From Ascidiaceihabitans sp. (GTDB lineage Bacteria > Pseudomonadota > Alphaproteobacteria > Rhodobacterales > Rhodobacteraceae): a stretch of 46,239 nt of DNA. The stretch covers positions 1-46,239 of the forward strand of contig JAQXDI010000004.1 of assembly GCA_029251465.1 (NCBI GenBank), in the 5' to 3' direction. The notes beneath the pieces were generated by a model. The model saw only the letters and a program-made list of their open reading frames with translations. It was not told where the DNA came from and searched no databases. Below, piece after piece: positions 35,206 to 44,080 of the stretch; position 1 is the stretch's first letter; each line of letters opens with the position of its first letter. A program made the position numbers and the translations under genes.

Positions 35206-36828
35206 ATGCTTGGCCAAATGATGACATCCGCGCTGACGATCCAGTCGCTTGTGGATCACGCCGCACGCTATCATGCTGAAACAGAAGTGTTTTCTGTGAA
35301 CACAGGTGGGGGTGTCGAGACGACCAATTGGGGGGACGTCGGGGCCAATTCACACCGTTTGGGGGATGCGTTGACCAAGCTGGGTCTTGACCCGCAAGCC
35401 CGCTGTGCCACAATCGCATGGAACAATCGTCGTCATTTGGAAATCTATTTTGGCGTCTCGGGCGCTGGTCTGGTCTGCCACACGATCAATCCGCGGCTGT
35501 TCCCCGAACAGTTGGTCTACATCATCAATCACGCCGAGGACAAAGTGCTGTTCATCGACGCCACCTTTATTCCATTGGTGGCTGCCATTCGCGACAAGTG
35601 CCCGCATTTGGACCACATCGTTTTGATGGAGGGGCGCGACGAGGCCGCAGCCGCCCAGATCGATGGTTTGATCTTTTATGACGAATTTATCGGCGGTGGC
35701 GATCCGGATTTCGTCTGGCCGGAGTTTGACGAAAATAGCGCGTCGAGCCTGTGCTACACCTCTGGCACGACGGGCAATCCCAAGGGCGTTCTGTACTCGC
35801 ACCGCTCCACCGTTTTGCACGCGATGGCGTCGAACACGAACGACTGTATAGGGCATTCCGCGATGGATGTGGTGCTGCCGGTTGTGCCGATGTTCCACGT
35901 TAATGCATGGGGTACGCCCTATGCCTGCGCGATGGTTGGTGCACGCATGGTGATGCCGGGGCCGGGTCTGGATGGCGCGTCTTTGGTCAAGCTGATCGAC
36001 ACGTACCGCGTGACCACGGCGTTGGGTGTGCCGACGATCTGGCTGGGTTTGTTGGGCGAGGCGGATAAGGTCGGATCGAAACTGACCTCGTTGACGCGCA
36101 CGGTTGTTGGCGGCTCTGCCTGCCCACCGTCGATGATCGCGGCGTTCCGTGAAAAATATGACGTCGAGACGATCCACGCCTGGGGCATGACCGAAATGTC
36201 GCCGCTGGGGTCGTCTAATCAACCGCTGGCCAAGCACCTTGATCTGCCGATCGAAGAGCAACACAAGCTGCGCGAAAATCAGGGGCGTCCGCCGTGGGGT
36301 GTTGAGCTGAAGATCGTCGATGATGAGGGTAATGATTTGCCCAATGATGCGGTTGCCCAAGGCGATCTGGTCGTGCGTGGCCACTGGATTTTAGACAGCT
36401 ATTTCCTGAAAACCCGTGACGAAACCCTGACCAATGGCTGGTTTGACACGGGCGATGTCGCGACGCTGGACCCGAATGGGTATCTCAGCATCAAGGACCG
36501 GTCCAAAGACATCATCAAATCGGGTGGCGAATGGATTTCGTCCGTGGATCTGGAAAATATCGCGATTGCGCATCCGAAATTGGCGGACGCTGCCGTGATT
36601 GGTGCGCGCCATGCCAAATGGGATGAACGCCCGATTTTGGTCGCTGTTGTGGCTGAGGGGCAAACGCCGTCGCAGGAAGAAATCCTCGCGATTTTCGACG
36701 GTCAGATCGCCAAATGGCAAATCCCTGATGTGGTCGTGTTCACCGATGCGTTGCCGCGCAATGCGACGGGCAAAGTGCTAAAACGCAACCTGCGCGAGGA
36801 ATTCGGCGAAGTGTTGATGGACGGCTAA
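35206..36828 (+). CDS. Long- or medium-chain fatty acid-CoA ligase
   Basis: An ANL-superfamily ligase of 540 residues that converts fatty acids to acyl-CoA through an acyl-adenylate. Motifs: P-loop YTSGTTGNPKG (about 184-194), HAWGMTEMSPLG (about 324-335), FDTGDVATLDPNGYLSIKDR (about 409-428), IKSGGEWISS and the catalytic lysine K523 (LPRNATGKVLKRN). The form HAWGMTEMSP with the late GGEWISS segment is typical of AlkK-like medium/long-chain ligases. I chose the ATG at 35206, nine bases from AGGGAG; the ATG at 35200 would sit against that site. It is divergent from the thioesterase. Confidence 0.95.
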   Translation: MLGQMMTSALTIQSLVDHAARYHAETEVFSVNTGGGVETTNWGDVGANSHRLGDALTKLGLDPQARCATIAWNNRRHLEIYFGVSGAGLVCHTINPRLFPEQLVYIINHAEDKVLFIDATFIPLVAAIRDKCPHLDHIVLMEGRDEAAAAQIDGLIFYDEFIGGGDPDFVWPEFDENSASSLCYTSGTTGNPKGVLYSHRSTVLHAMASNTNDCIGHSAMDVVLPVVPMFHVNAWGTPYACAMVGARMVMPGPGLDGASLVKLIDTYRVTTALGVPTIWLGLLGEADKVGSKLTSLTRTVVGGSACPPSMIAAFREKYDVETIHAWGMTEMSPLGSSNQPLAKHLDLPIEEQHKLRENQGRPPWGVELKIVDDEGNDLPNDAVAQGDLVVRGHWILDSYFLKTRDETLTNGWFDTGDVATLDPNGYLSIKDRSKDIIKSGGEWISSVDLENIAIAHPKLADAAVIGARHAKWDERPILVAVVAEGQTPSQEEILAIFDGQIAKWQIPDVVVFTDALPRNATGKVLKRNLREEFGEVLMDG

Positions 36829-36850
36829 GCGTTGCCGATCCTAAAATAAT

Positions 36851-36882
36851 CAGGGCCCGGCCATCATGTTGGCGGGGCCCTG
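36851..36882. terminator. Hairpin between the acyl-CoA ligase and a convergent LysR gene
   Basis: CAGGGCCC (36851-36858) pairs with GGGCCCTG (36875-36882) with a further GCC/GGC pairing inside. No clean T-run follows on the plus strand; on the minus strand it is followed by GATTATTTTA, so it may end the LysR transcript. Confidence 0.55.
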
Positions 36883-36895
36883 AATGTGTCGTCGA

Positions 36896-37816
36896 CTACA
36901 ACAAACCCGTGTCGTCAGACGTGCGAAACGGCGACAGGCTGGCGGCAAAGGCATCGATGAATTCCAGCGTCACGGCCGATGGGCGTTTCAAGGTTGGTCG
37001 AACCAGTGACAGCCTGTGCGCGATTTTTGGCAAAAACGGGCGCATCAAAATGTGCTGATCGGCAAATTTGACCGCGTCCAGTTCACTGACCACCGCGACA
37101 CCCACCCCAAGTGACACCAGTTCACAGGCGGCGGTAAATTGACGGGTTTCCACCAGCGTCTCCAGCGGCGTGTTTGTGTCCAGAAACGCATTGCTGAGGC
37201 TTCTGAAAAAATCACTGTCGCGGCGTGTGTGAATTATTTTTTCACCAGCCAGATCTGGTGGCGAAATATGCGTGCAGTTTTGCAACCGGTGCCCTGTCGG
37301 GAAAATGCAAACCGTGCGCACGTCAATGTCGCGGCTGTGTACCGCAGAATGCCCGCGAAACCCATCGGTGATCCCGAAATCGAACTGCTCGTCGATCATC
37401 CATTCCAGAATGCGCTCGGGGCGATCAGGCTCGATTGTAAAACTCACTCCGGGGCGGTTTTTGAGAAATTTGGCGATGACGTTTGGCAGGTGGCTGGTGG
37501 CGAAACCGGGCAGGCACGCGATCCGAATGTGGCCGGCTTTGCGCTGGGTGATGCTTTGGCTGACGTCATCGATTTGTCCCATTAAATCAAGGACTCGTTG
37601 GATGTCTGATTGCAAGAATTGCACTTCTTGGGTGGGCACCAGTCGACCATCGCGGCGGTTAAACAGGGTAAATCCCAAGGTCTGGCCAAGGTCCGACAAC
37701 AGGCGGCTTACCGCTGGCTGACTGATCCCCAATTCTTTTGCAGCCCGTGTCACAGAACTGTGTTGTACCACGGCCATAAGGGCCTCGAACTGGCGTAACC
37801 TAAGTTTCTGTTTCAT
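36896..37816 (-). CDS. LysR-family regulator, divergent from the ugp operon
   Basis: A 306-residue LysR-type regulator. The helix-turn-helix lies at about residues 8-55 (SSVTRAAKELGISQPAVSRL), followed by the linker helix and a two-lobe periplasmic-binding-like effector domain. The ATG at 37816 (MKQKLRLRQFEALMAV) is the usual LTTR opening; a GTG at 37831 would add five residues. It is divergent from ugpB and has a palindromic LTTR-type site 34 bp upstream of its own start. It is a candidate regulator of the transporter. E. coli ugp is controlled by PhoB instead, so control here may differ. Confidence 0.92.
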   Translation of the reverse strand: MKQKLRLRQFEALMAVVQHSSVTRAAKELGISQPAVSRLLSDLGQTLGFTLFNRRDGRLVPTQEVQFLQSDIQRVLDLMGQIDDVSQSITQRKAGHIRIACLPGFATSHLPNVIAKFLKNRPGVSFTIEPDRPERILEWMIDEQFDFGITDGFRGHSAVHSRDIDVRTVCIFPTGHRLQNCTHISPPDLAGEKIIHTRRDSDFFRSLSNAFLDTNTPLETLVETRQFTAACELVSLGVGVAVVSELDAVKFADQHILMRPFLPKIAHRLSLVRPTLKRPSAVTLEFIDAFAASLSPFRTSDDTGLL

Positions 37817-37849
37817 GTTTTCCAGTCTCACAAATGCAATTCACGGGGC

Positions 37850-37864
37850 ATAACACAATGTTAT
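37850..37864. promoter_or_regulatory. Candidate LysR-type operator
   Basis: ATAACA-CAA-TGTTAT is a perfect 6-bp inverted repeat with a 3-bp spacer and fits the T-N11-A form of LysR sites. It lies in the divergent region, 34 bp from the LysR start and 131 bp from the ugpB start, suiting autoregulation and control of the transporter. Confidence 0.55.
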
Positions 37865-37994
37865 ATTTTTTCAACAATTTACGACCTTGCATTATGCCTG
37901 TCTGACTGTATCGTTTTGATATTAAACAACCGATGCGGGTGACACCCCAAAGCATCACAAGAAAAACGCACCGCTGAGGTGCATGGGAGGAATA

Positions 37995-39305
37995 ATGAAA
38001 AAATCTTTGATCGGCGCGCTCGCCGTGTCCACAATGCTGACGCCCGTGGCGGCGATGGCAGAAACCGAAGTGCAGTTTTGGCACGCATTCACCGGCCGTC
38101 TTGGCGAGCTGGTCAAAGCACAAGTTGCTGATTTTAACGCCAGCCAAAGCGACTATACCGTCGTCGAAAGCCACAAGGGCAACTATTCCGAAACGTTGAA
38201 CGCGGGCATCGCTGCCTTCCGCGCCGGCGAACAGCCGCAGATTTTGATGGTATTCGAGGTCGGAACCGCAACGATGATGGCGGCCAGCGGTGCTGTGCGC
38301 CCGATGCACGAAGTCATGGCCCAAAGCGGTGCCACATTCGAACCTGACTCGTATATTGGTGCGGTCAAAGGTTATTACACAACCACGGACGGCGACATGT
38401 TGTCCTTGCCATTCAACGCATCGACGCCGGTTTTGTGGGTGAACCGTGACGCAATGACAGCTGCGGGCGTGGATCCTGACACGGATCTGTCCACTTGGCA
38501 GAACGTCGGCGCGACCTTGGATGCGCTAAAGGCGGGCGGCGAAGAATGCCCGCTGGTCACCGCATGGCAAAGCTGGATCCACCTCGAAAACCTGTCGGCC
38601 TATCATGACGTTCCATTCGCATCCCAAGACAACGGATTTGCGGGTCTGGACACTGAATTGATGCTGAACGGCGAGGCACAAGTTGCGCACCTGACGGCCA
38701 TGGGCCAATGGGCACAAGACGGCAAATTCATCTACACGGGCCGCCGCAACGAGGGTGGCGCGAACTTCCGCGCTGGCGAATGTGCGCTGTTCACCGAAAG
38801 CTCTGCGGGCTACGCGGGCATCAGTTCAGAGGCTGAATTCGAATTTGACGTGCGCCCACTGCCGTACTGGGAAGGTGTTGGAAACGCACCACAAAACACC
38901 ATCATCGGCGGCGCATCATTGTGGGTCATGGAAGGTCATGACGATGCGGAATACAAAGGCGCAGGCGAATTCCTGAGCTATCTTTCCTCGTCCGACGTGC
39001 AAGCTGCATGGCACCAGAACACCGGCTATCTGCCGATCACAATCGAGGCGGGTGACGCCACCCGCGCTGCTGGTTTTTACGACGAAAACCCCGGCACAGA
39101 CATCGCTGTGATCCAGATGACGGCGAAACAGCCAACGGCCAATTCCAAAGGCTTGCGTCTGGGGTCATTCGATCAGATTCGTGGCATCATCGACGAAGAG
39201 CTTGAGGGCATTTGGTCAGGTGACAAAACCGCCCAAGAAGCCATGGACAGCGCCAAAGAGCGCGGCGATGCGTTGCTGCGCCGCTTTGAAGCTGCCAATC
39301 GTTAA
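37995..39305 (+). CDS. ugpB: sn-Glycerol-3-phosphate-type ABC transporter, substrate-binding protein
   Basis: A periplasmic binding protein of 436 residues for a CUT1-family importer. A signal peptide is clear (KKSLIGALAVSTMLTPVAAMA, cut before ETEVQFWHAF). The mature start FWHAFTGRLGELV and the later SLPFNASTPVLWVNRDA and GGASLWVMEGHD blocks match UgpB. The operon order B-A-E-C supports the call, but CUT1 proteins also take sugars, so the ligand is inferred. The ATG at 37995 follows GGGAGGA; the ATG at 37983 overlaps that site and is rejected. A hairpin after the stop probably keeps the binding protein more abundant than the membrane parts. Confidence 0.92.
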   Translation: MKKSLIGALAVSTMLTPVAAMAETEVQFWHAFTGRLGELVKAQVADFNASQSDYTVVESHKGNYSETLNAGIAAFRAGEQPQILMVFEVGTATMMAASGAVRPMHEVMAQSGATFEPDSYIGAVKGYYTTTDGDMLSLPFNASTPVLWVNRDAMTAAGVDPDTDLSTWQNVGATLDALKAGGEECPLVTAWQSWIHLENLSAYHDVPFASQDNGFAGLDTELMLNGEAQVAHLTAMGQWAQDGKFIYTGRRNEGGANFRAGECALFTESSAGYAGISSEAEFEFDVRPLPYWEGVGNAPQNTIIGGASLWVMEGHDDAEYKGAGEFLSYLSSSDVQAAWHQNTGYLPITIEAGDATRAAGFYDENPGTDIAVIQMTAKQPTANSKGLRLGSFDQIRGIIDEELEGIWSGDKTAQEAMDSAKERGDALLRRFEAANR

Positions 39306-39315
39306 CTAAAAACCG

Positions 39316-39347
39316 GGCAGGCCCAACACCGGGCCTGCCTTACTTTT
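39316..39347 (+). terminator. Intra-operon hairpin between ugpB and ugpA
   Basis: A perfect 9-bp stem GGCAGGCCC/GGGCCTGCC (39316-39324 with 39331-39339), a 6-nt loop, then TTACTTTTT. It is probably a leaky terminator or an RNA-stabilising 3' structure that raises ugpB output over ugpAEC. Confidence 0.65.
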
Positions 39348-39363
39348 TCGCGGGGGCGAAGAG

Positions 39364-40245
39364 ATGGAAAAACGCGTTACGTTTCGCGGCTGGTGGCTGC
39401 CACTGCTGTTGATCGCGCCTCAGGTGCTGATTTCAGCCGTGTTCTTTTTCTACCCGGCTGGGCAGGCGATCTATCAATCGCTGTTCATCCCTGACCCCTT
39501 TGGCTTGTCGTCGCGCTTTGTCGGCCTTGGCAATTTTGAATTCCTGTTCGGCGACAAATTCTACCGCGCGGCCTTTGGCACGACCGCATTGTTTTCCATC
39601 CTTGTGACCTTGTGTTCGATGATTCCGGCGCTGTTTTTGGCCGTCATCGCCGACCGTTTGATCAAAGGATCGGGCGTGTACCGCACCATGTTGATCTGGC
39701 CCTACGCTGTTGCCCCGGCGGTTGCAGGCGTTTTGTGGCTGTTCATGTTCAACACCCGCGTCGGCGTGGTGTCGTGGTATTTGGGCAATTTTGGCTACGA
39801 TTGGAACCATGTCTTGAACGGAGGCGAGGCGATGGGCATTGTCGTCGTCGCCTCGGCGTGGGGGCGGATCAGTTACAATTTCTTGTTCTTTTTCGCTGCC
39901 TTACAGGCCGTTCCGCGATCTGTGATCGAGGCCGCCGCCATTGATGGCGCACGGTTCTGGCGCAGGTTCTGGACAATCGTTTTGCCGCTGTTGTCGCCCA
40001 CCACGTTTTTCCTGCTGGTCGTCAACATCGTCTATTCGTTCTTTGAAACCTTCGGCGTGATCCACACGATCACGGCAGGGGGCCCGCAACAATCCACGAC
40101 CATTCTGGTGTACAAAGTCTTTGCCGACGGGTTCGTGGGCCAAGACCTTGGATCGTCCTCGGCCCAGTCCGTGGTCCTGTTGGTCGTGGTCGGATTGCTG
40201 ACCATCATCCAGTTCAAGTTCGTTGAAAAAAGGGTGCACTACTGA
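39364..40245 (+). CDS. ugpA: Glycerol-3-phosphate-type ABC transporter permease UgpA
   Basis: One of two inner-membrane permeases of the importer; 293 residues with about six helices. The EAA loop that docks on the ATPase reads [22 protein letters not shown] (residues about 197-218). The opening [22 protein letters not shown] and [20 protein letters not shown] is typical of UgpA. The stop TGA shares its last base with the ugpE ATG (TGATG at 40243-40247), so the two are translationally coupled. Confidence 0.95.
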   Translation: MEKRVTFRGWWLPLLLIAPQVLISAVFFFYPAGQAIYQSLFIPDPFGLSSRFVGLGNFEFLFGDKFYRAAFGTTALFSILVTLCSMIPALFLAVIADRLIKGSGVYRTMLIWPYAVAPAVAGVLWLFMFNTRVGVVSWYLGNFGYDWNHVLNGGEAMGIVVVASAWGRISYNFLFFFAALQAVPRSVIEAAAIDGARFWRRFWTIVLPLLSPTTFFLLVVNIVYSFFETFGVIHTITAGGPQQSTTILVYKVFADGFVGQDLGSSSAQSVVLLVVVGLLTIIQFKFVEKRVHY

Positions 40246-41114
40246 TGGCCTTGTTCAAACGCGAAGAGCTGCATGGCATGGTCGAAAAACGTGGCGCAAG
40301 CCTGTGGCTGACCCATGTTGTGATGATCCTGGGCGTGCTGGTGATTTTCTTCCCGATCTGGCTGGCTTTTGTGGCATCCACCGTGACCCAGCCTGAAATC
40401 GTCAAACCACCGATGCCGCTCTGGCCCGGTGATCAATTCGTTGAAAACTACTCTAAAGCTCTGTTTTCAGGCGTGAACGTGCCGGTCACCACGATGCTGT
40501 TCAACAGTTTGGTGATGGCCATCGGCATCGCGGTGGGAAAAATCGCGATCTCGCTGCTGTCTGCCTTTGCGATCGTCTATTTCAAATTTCCGGGGAAAAT
40601 GTTGTTTTTCTGGATGATTTTCCTAACGCTGATGTTGCCTGTCGAGGTGCGCATCGTGCCCACTTACGAGGTCGTCGCAGGCTTTGGCATGCTGAACAGT
40701 TACGGCGGTCTGATTATGCCGCTGATTGCTTCGGCGACTGCGACATTTTTGTTCCGGCAGTTTTTCCTGACTATCCCGGACGAGCTGGCAGAGGCCGCAC
40801 GCGTCGATGGTGCCAGCCCGATGCGTTTCTTCTGGGACATCGTTGTCCCGATGAGCCGCACAAATGTCGCCGCCCTGTTTGTGATCCTGTTTATCTACGG
40901 CTGGAACCAGTACTTGTGGCCGCTGCTGATCACCACAGACCCCGAAATGAACACCATCGTGATGGGCATCAAGCAGATGTTTCCGTCGGGCGATGATGTG
41001 GCGGACTGGCCGGTGATTATGGCCACGTCGATCCTTGCGATGATCCCTCCAGTGATTGTCGTGGTTAGTATGCAACGGCTGTTTATCCGCGGCCTCGTCG
41101 ATAGCGAGAAATAA
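40245..41114 (+). CDS. ugpE: Glycerol-3-phosphate-type ABC transporter permease UgpE
   Basis: The second permease of the importer, 289 residues with about six helices. The EAA loop is [22 protein letters not shown] (residues about 183-204). The first periplasmic part carries [18 protein letters not shown], as in UgpE. It overlaps ugpA by one base and is followed after 3 bp by ugpC, preserving a tightly coupled A-E-C unit with equal stoichiometry. Confidence 0.95.
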   Translation: MALFKREELHGMVEKRGASLWLTHVVMILGVLVIFFPIWLAFVASTVTQPEIVKPPMPLWPGDQFVENYSKALFSGVNVPVTTMLFNSLVMAIGIAVGKIAISLLSAFAIVYFKFPGKMLFFWMIFLTLMLPVEVRIVPTYEVVAGFGMLNSYGGLIMPLIASATATFLFRQFFLTIPDELAEAARVDGASPMRFFWDIVVPMSRTNVAALFVILFIYGWNQYLWPLLITTDPEMNTIVMGIKQMFPSGDDVADWPVIMATSILAMIPPVIVVVSMQRLFIRGLVDSEK

Positions 41115-41117
41115 GAA

Positions 41118-42173
41118 ATGGCAACGGTTTCCCTCAAGGACGTCAAGAAAAGCTTTGGCGCAACGGACGTGATCCACGGCATCACAACCGACATTGCGGA
41201 CGGCGAATTTATCGTGATCGTCGGCCCTTCGGGCTGTGGTAAATCCACGCTTTTGCGGATGGTTGCTGGCCTCGAAACCATCACAGCGGGCGAGGTGTTT
41301 ATCGGCGGTGCGCGCGCCAACGACAAGGAACCGATGGACCGCGACATCGCGATGGTGTTCCAAAACTACGCTCTTTATCCGCACATGTCGGTGCGTCAAA
41401 ACATGGGCTACGGGTTAAAAATCGCGGGCCTGCCCAAGGATCAGATCAACGCCAAAGTGGTCGAGGCCGCCAAGCTGTTGCAGTTGGAACCACTGCTGGA
41501 TCGCAAGCCTAGACAGCTGTCGGGTGGCCAGCGCCAGCGCGTCGCGATGGGGCGTGCAATTGTGCGCGAACCGGCCGTGTTTTTGTTCGATGAACCGCTG
41601 TCGAACCTAGACGCCAAACTGCGCGTGCAGATGCGTCTCGAAATCAAAGAACTGCAATCCAAGCTGGGCATTACATCGCTGTACGTGACCCACGATCAGG
41701 TCGAAGCGATGACTATGGCCGACCGCATGATCGTGATGAACGGTGGCATTGCCGAGCAGATCGGCACCCCGCTTGAGGTCTATGAAACACCGCGCACATT
41801 GTTCTCGGCGCAGTTTATTGGCAGCCCGGCGATGAACATCGTTGATGCGCAGGTTCAGGGCGGCAAGGTCATCTTGGGGGATCAGCCGGTCGCGGGTGCG
41901 GTTGGGGTCGATGGGCCGGTCAAACTGGGCATCAGGCCAGAGCATCTGGTGTTCGATGATGCTGGCCCGATTGCGGTGAACGTTCAGATGGCCGAACCTT
42001 TGGGCGCGAACACGCTGCTGCACGGCAAGCTGGCTGGCACCGCCGAAAGTTTTACCGCGAGCATGCAAGGCGTGCATTTGCTGACCGACAAAAACGCGCA
42101 AATCCGTTTTGGCATTCAGCCTGGAAAAGCCCATCTTTTCGACGTTGAGACCGGGTTGCGGCGCGCACAATGA
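41118..42173 (+). CDS. ugpC: Glycerol-3-phosphate-type ABC transporter ATPase UgpC
   Basis: The ATP-hydrolysing subunit, 351 residues. Walker [10 protein letters not shown] (about 36-44), Q-loop [11 protein letters not shown] (about 80-90), signature [14 protein letters not shown] (about 134-147), Walker [12 protein letters not shown] (about 155-165) and the switch histidine in VTHDQ are all present. The C-terminal 110 residues form the MalK-type OB-fold regulatory domain. It ends the operon; no clear terminator was found in the 73 bp before the convergent gene. Confidence 0.96.
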   Translation: MATVSLKDVKKSFGATDVIHGITTDIADGEFIVIVGPSGCGKSTLLRMVAGLETITAGEVFIGGARANDKEPMDRDIAMVFQNYALYPHMSVRQNMGYGLKIAGLPKDQINAKVVEAAKLLQLEPLLDRKPRQLSGGQRQRVAMGRAIVREPAVFLFDEPLSNLDAKLRVQMRLEIKELQSKLGITSLYVTHDQVEAMTMADRMIVMNGGIAEQIGTPLEVYETPRTLFSAQFIGSPAMNIVDAQVQGGKVILGDQPVAGAVGVDGPVKLGIRPEHLVFDDAGPIAVNVQMAEPLGANTLLHGKLAGTAESFTASMQGVHLLTDKNAQIRFGIQPGKAHLFDVETGLRRAQ

Positions 42174-42246
42174 CCGCAGCGACCTCAGCGTAAACAATGC
42201 CGGTGGCGTATGTTTATGGTGCAGCGCGCTGCGAAACTATCCGTTT

Positions 42247-42900
42247 TCAGTCGAAATAGCGCACCAGCGGGGTGGCGGCGCGGAAAATCTCGATCAGTTG
42301 GTCGATCACCTCGTCATCCAGTAGCTGCTCGTCGGGGATGTCTTTGCGGCACCCAAGGCCGACCATCTTTAAATATGGGGCTGCCGGATCGTTTTCTTCA
42401 AAACCTTCCGGCACGACGTTCAGCGCCTTTCGCGTGACCAAACCGTCTGCAAAAGTTGACTTGAAATCACGATCCGCCAAAACGTCGTTCAGGCCTGTGG
42501 GATCATCGTGCAAACGGTTGCGCACCCGCGCCAGTGCCGCCTTTGAAGGCTGGAAAAGGGCGGCACCGGCGTAGCAATTTCTGGGCTCGATGTGCAGGTA
42601 GTACCCGAAATCCTCAGTGGGGTGACCCGCGTTGGCAAACACATCGATGGTCGTGCGGTACAGACCCGGACCTGTGCGCTCGCGTGGGTCTTGAAAGAAC
42701 TTGGTGTAGCTTTGCTTTGGCTTGTTCACCGCGTCGGCCACGTAGGGATCAAAGCGATCGGCATAGTCGTGCAGGGTCGTCGCGATGCCGGTGAAATTGC
42801 GCAAAGCATCGTCGCGTTCTTCGCGGTGCGTGTCGACCCAGGCCTTGCGGTTGTTCACCGCGAGATCTGTGAGGAACTCGAATGTTTCCGGCTCTACCAT
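42247..42900 (-). CDS. DUF2461 / TIGR02453 family protein
   Basis: A 217-residue soluble protein of the DUF2461 family, found across bacteria and fungi, with no firm function. Recognisable blocks are ETFEFLTDLAVNNRKAWVDTHREER at the start (usually FLxxLxxNNxREWF), the segment SYTKFFQDPRERTGPGLYRTTIDVF (commonly R..RFxxDxRFsxDKTPYK), a YYLHIEPRNCYAGAALFQPSK block and a late KMVGLGCRKDIPDEQLLDD. An AGGAG site precedes the ATG. It converges with ugpC. Confidence 0.88.
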   Translation of the reverse strand: MVEPETFEFLTDLAVNNRKAWVDTHREERDDALRNFTGIATTLHDYADRFDPYVADAVNKPKQSYTKFFQDPRERTGPGLYRTTIDVFANAGHPTEDFGYYLHIEPRNCYAGAALFQPSKAALARVRNRLHDDPTGLNDVLADRDFKSTFADGLVTRKALNVVPEGFEENDPAAPYLKMVGLGCRKDIPDEQLLDDEVIDQLIEIFRAATPLVRYFD

Positions 42901-42998
42901 TGCTTAACTCCTGTTGCGCGGACACCGCGTTGCGATGGCACCCTTGTAGAGTTATTTCAAACCATCAGCCACGGGTTTTCCAGCGCAAACTGGTCTGC

Positions 42999-43982
42999 TC
43001 ATGCATTCAGCCCCTTCATGCCTTCGGGCGTGTAGCGCGCGCCTGCAATGTCCAGCGGCGCAATCGCGGCCTCAAGATGCGTGACCTCATCACCGGTCAA
43101 GGTAAGGTCGGCGGCAGCGATGTTTTCCTCAAGGTACTTGATGCGTTTGGTACCGGGGATCGGCACGATGTGGTCGCCTTTGCTTAGCAGCCAGGCCAAT
43201 GCGATCTGCGCAGGGGTGCAGCCCTTGGTGGCGGCAAGGTGGCGCACGACGTCGACGAGTGTCGCGTTTGCTGCGATGTTGTCTGGCGAAAAGCGAGGCA
43301 GGTTGGCGCGAAAATCACCGGGTTCAAAACCCGCGTGGCGATCAAACGTTCCGGTCAAAAATCCCCGTCCGAGTGGGGAATAGAGCACAAACCCGATCCC
43401 TAGTTCATCGCACGTTGGCAGCACGTCGCGTTCGACATCGCGTGACCACAGTGAATATTCAGTCTGAACCGCCGCGACTGGATGAACGGCGTGGGCGCGG
43501 CGCAGGGTTGCGTCACTGACTTCGCACAGGCCAATGTGACCGATTTTGCCAGCCTCCACCAAGCGCGATAATGCCCCCATCACGTCTTCGATGGGCCGGT
43601 CCGGGGCAACGCGGTGGACATAATAGAGGTCGATGTGCTCGACCCCCAAGCGGCGCAAGGACGCCTCGCAGGCGGCGCGTGCGTATTGCGGGCTGTTGTC
43701 CAGCGTGCGTGCGTATTCGCCGGGTTTGCGGACGATGCCGAACTTGGTTGCGATCACGGCGTCGGGCTTGCGTTGTTTCAGGAACTGGCCAATCAATTCT
43801 TCGTTGTGGTGTGGCCCGTACATGTCAGCGGTGTCAAAGAACGTGACGCCCAGATCGCAGGCGCGGTGCAAGACCGCCATCGATTCTGCGTCGTCTCTGG
43901 GCCCGTAAAATTCGCTCATCCCCATGCAGCCAAGGCCAAGGGTCGAAACATTGAGGTTTGGTGATAACGTTCGGATCTGCAT
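42999..43982 (-). CDS. Aldo/keto reductase
   Basis: A 327-residue NADPH-dependent oxidoreductase with the aldo/keto-reductase barrel. The catalytic tetrad is D50 (FFDTADMYG), Y55, K80 (VIATKFG) and H123 (YYVHRV). The C-terminal cofactor-binding segment IVPIPGTKRIKYLEENIAA is complete. It resembles the YakC/AKR13-like group that reduces small aldehydes such as methylglyoxal, but the substrate is not determined. An AGGAG site lies eight bases before the ATG. It is divergent from a LysR regulator about 100 bp away, a common arrangement for regulator and target. Confidence 0.93.
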   Translation of the reverse strand: MQIRTLSPNLNVSTLGLGCMGMSEFYGPRDDAESMAVLHRACDLGVTFFDTADMYGPHHNEELIGQFLKQRKPDAVIATKFGIVRKPGEYARTLDNSPQYARAACEASLRRLGVEHIDLYYVHRVAPDRPIEDVMGALSRLVEAGKIGHIGLCEVSDATLRRAHAVHPVAAVQTEYSLWSRDVERDVLPTCDELGIGFVLYSPLGRGFLTGTFDRHAGFEPGDFRANLPRFSPDNIAANATLVDVVRHLAATKGCTPAQIALAWLLSKGDHIVPIPGTKRIKYLEENIAAADLTLTGDEVTHLEAAIAPLDIAGARYTPEGMKGLNA

Positions 43983-44015
43983 AGCGGTTCTCCTGTTGTG
44001 GATGTCCCCAAATTA

Positions 44016-44074
44016 GCTTTTCGAAAGCAGGCGTAAAATGCCGCTTTTTGGAAGTTCATTTTTCATTTATGAAA
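44016..44074. promoter_or_regulatory. Two palindromes in the divergent aldo/keto reductase-LysR region
   Basis: GCTTT-TCG-AAAGC (44016-44028) and TTTCAT-TT-ATGAAA (44061-44074) are perfect inverted repeats in the intergenic region. They are candidate binding sites for the adjacent LysR protein. The second covers the ATG at 44069, which favours a LysR start downstream of it. Confidence 0.4.
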
Positions 44075-44080
44075 GACACC

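Noticed and set aside
35350..36384. A 344-residue open frame antisense to the acyl-CoA ligase
   Set aside because: Same reason: a mirror of a well-supported gene, with an arginine-rich composition and no motif.
37983..37994. Upstream ATG as the start of ugpB
   Set aside because: It overlaps the GGGAGGA ribosome-binding site. The ATG at 37995 is properly spaced and gives a normal signal peptide.
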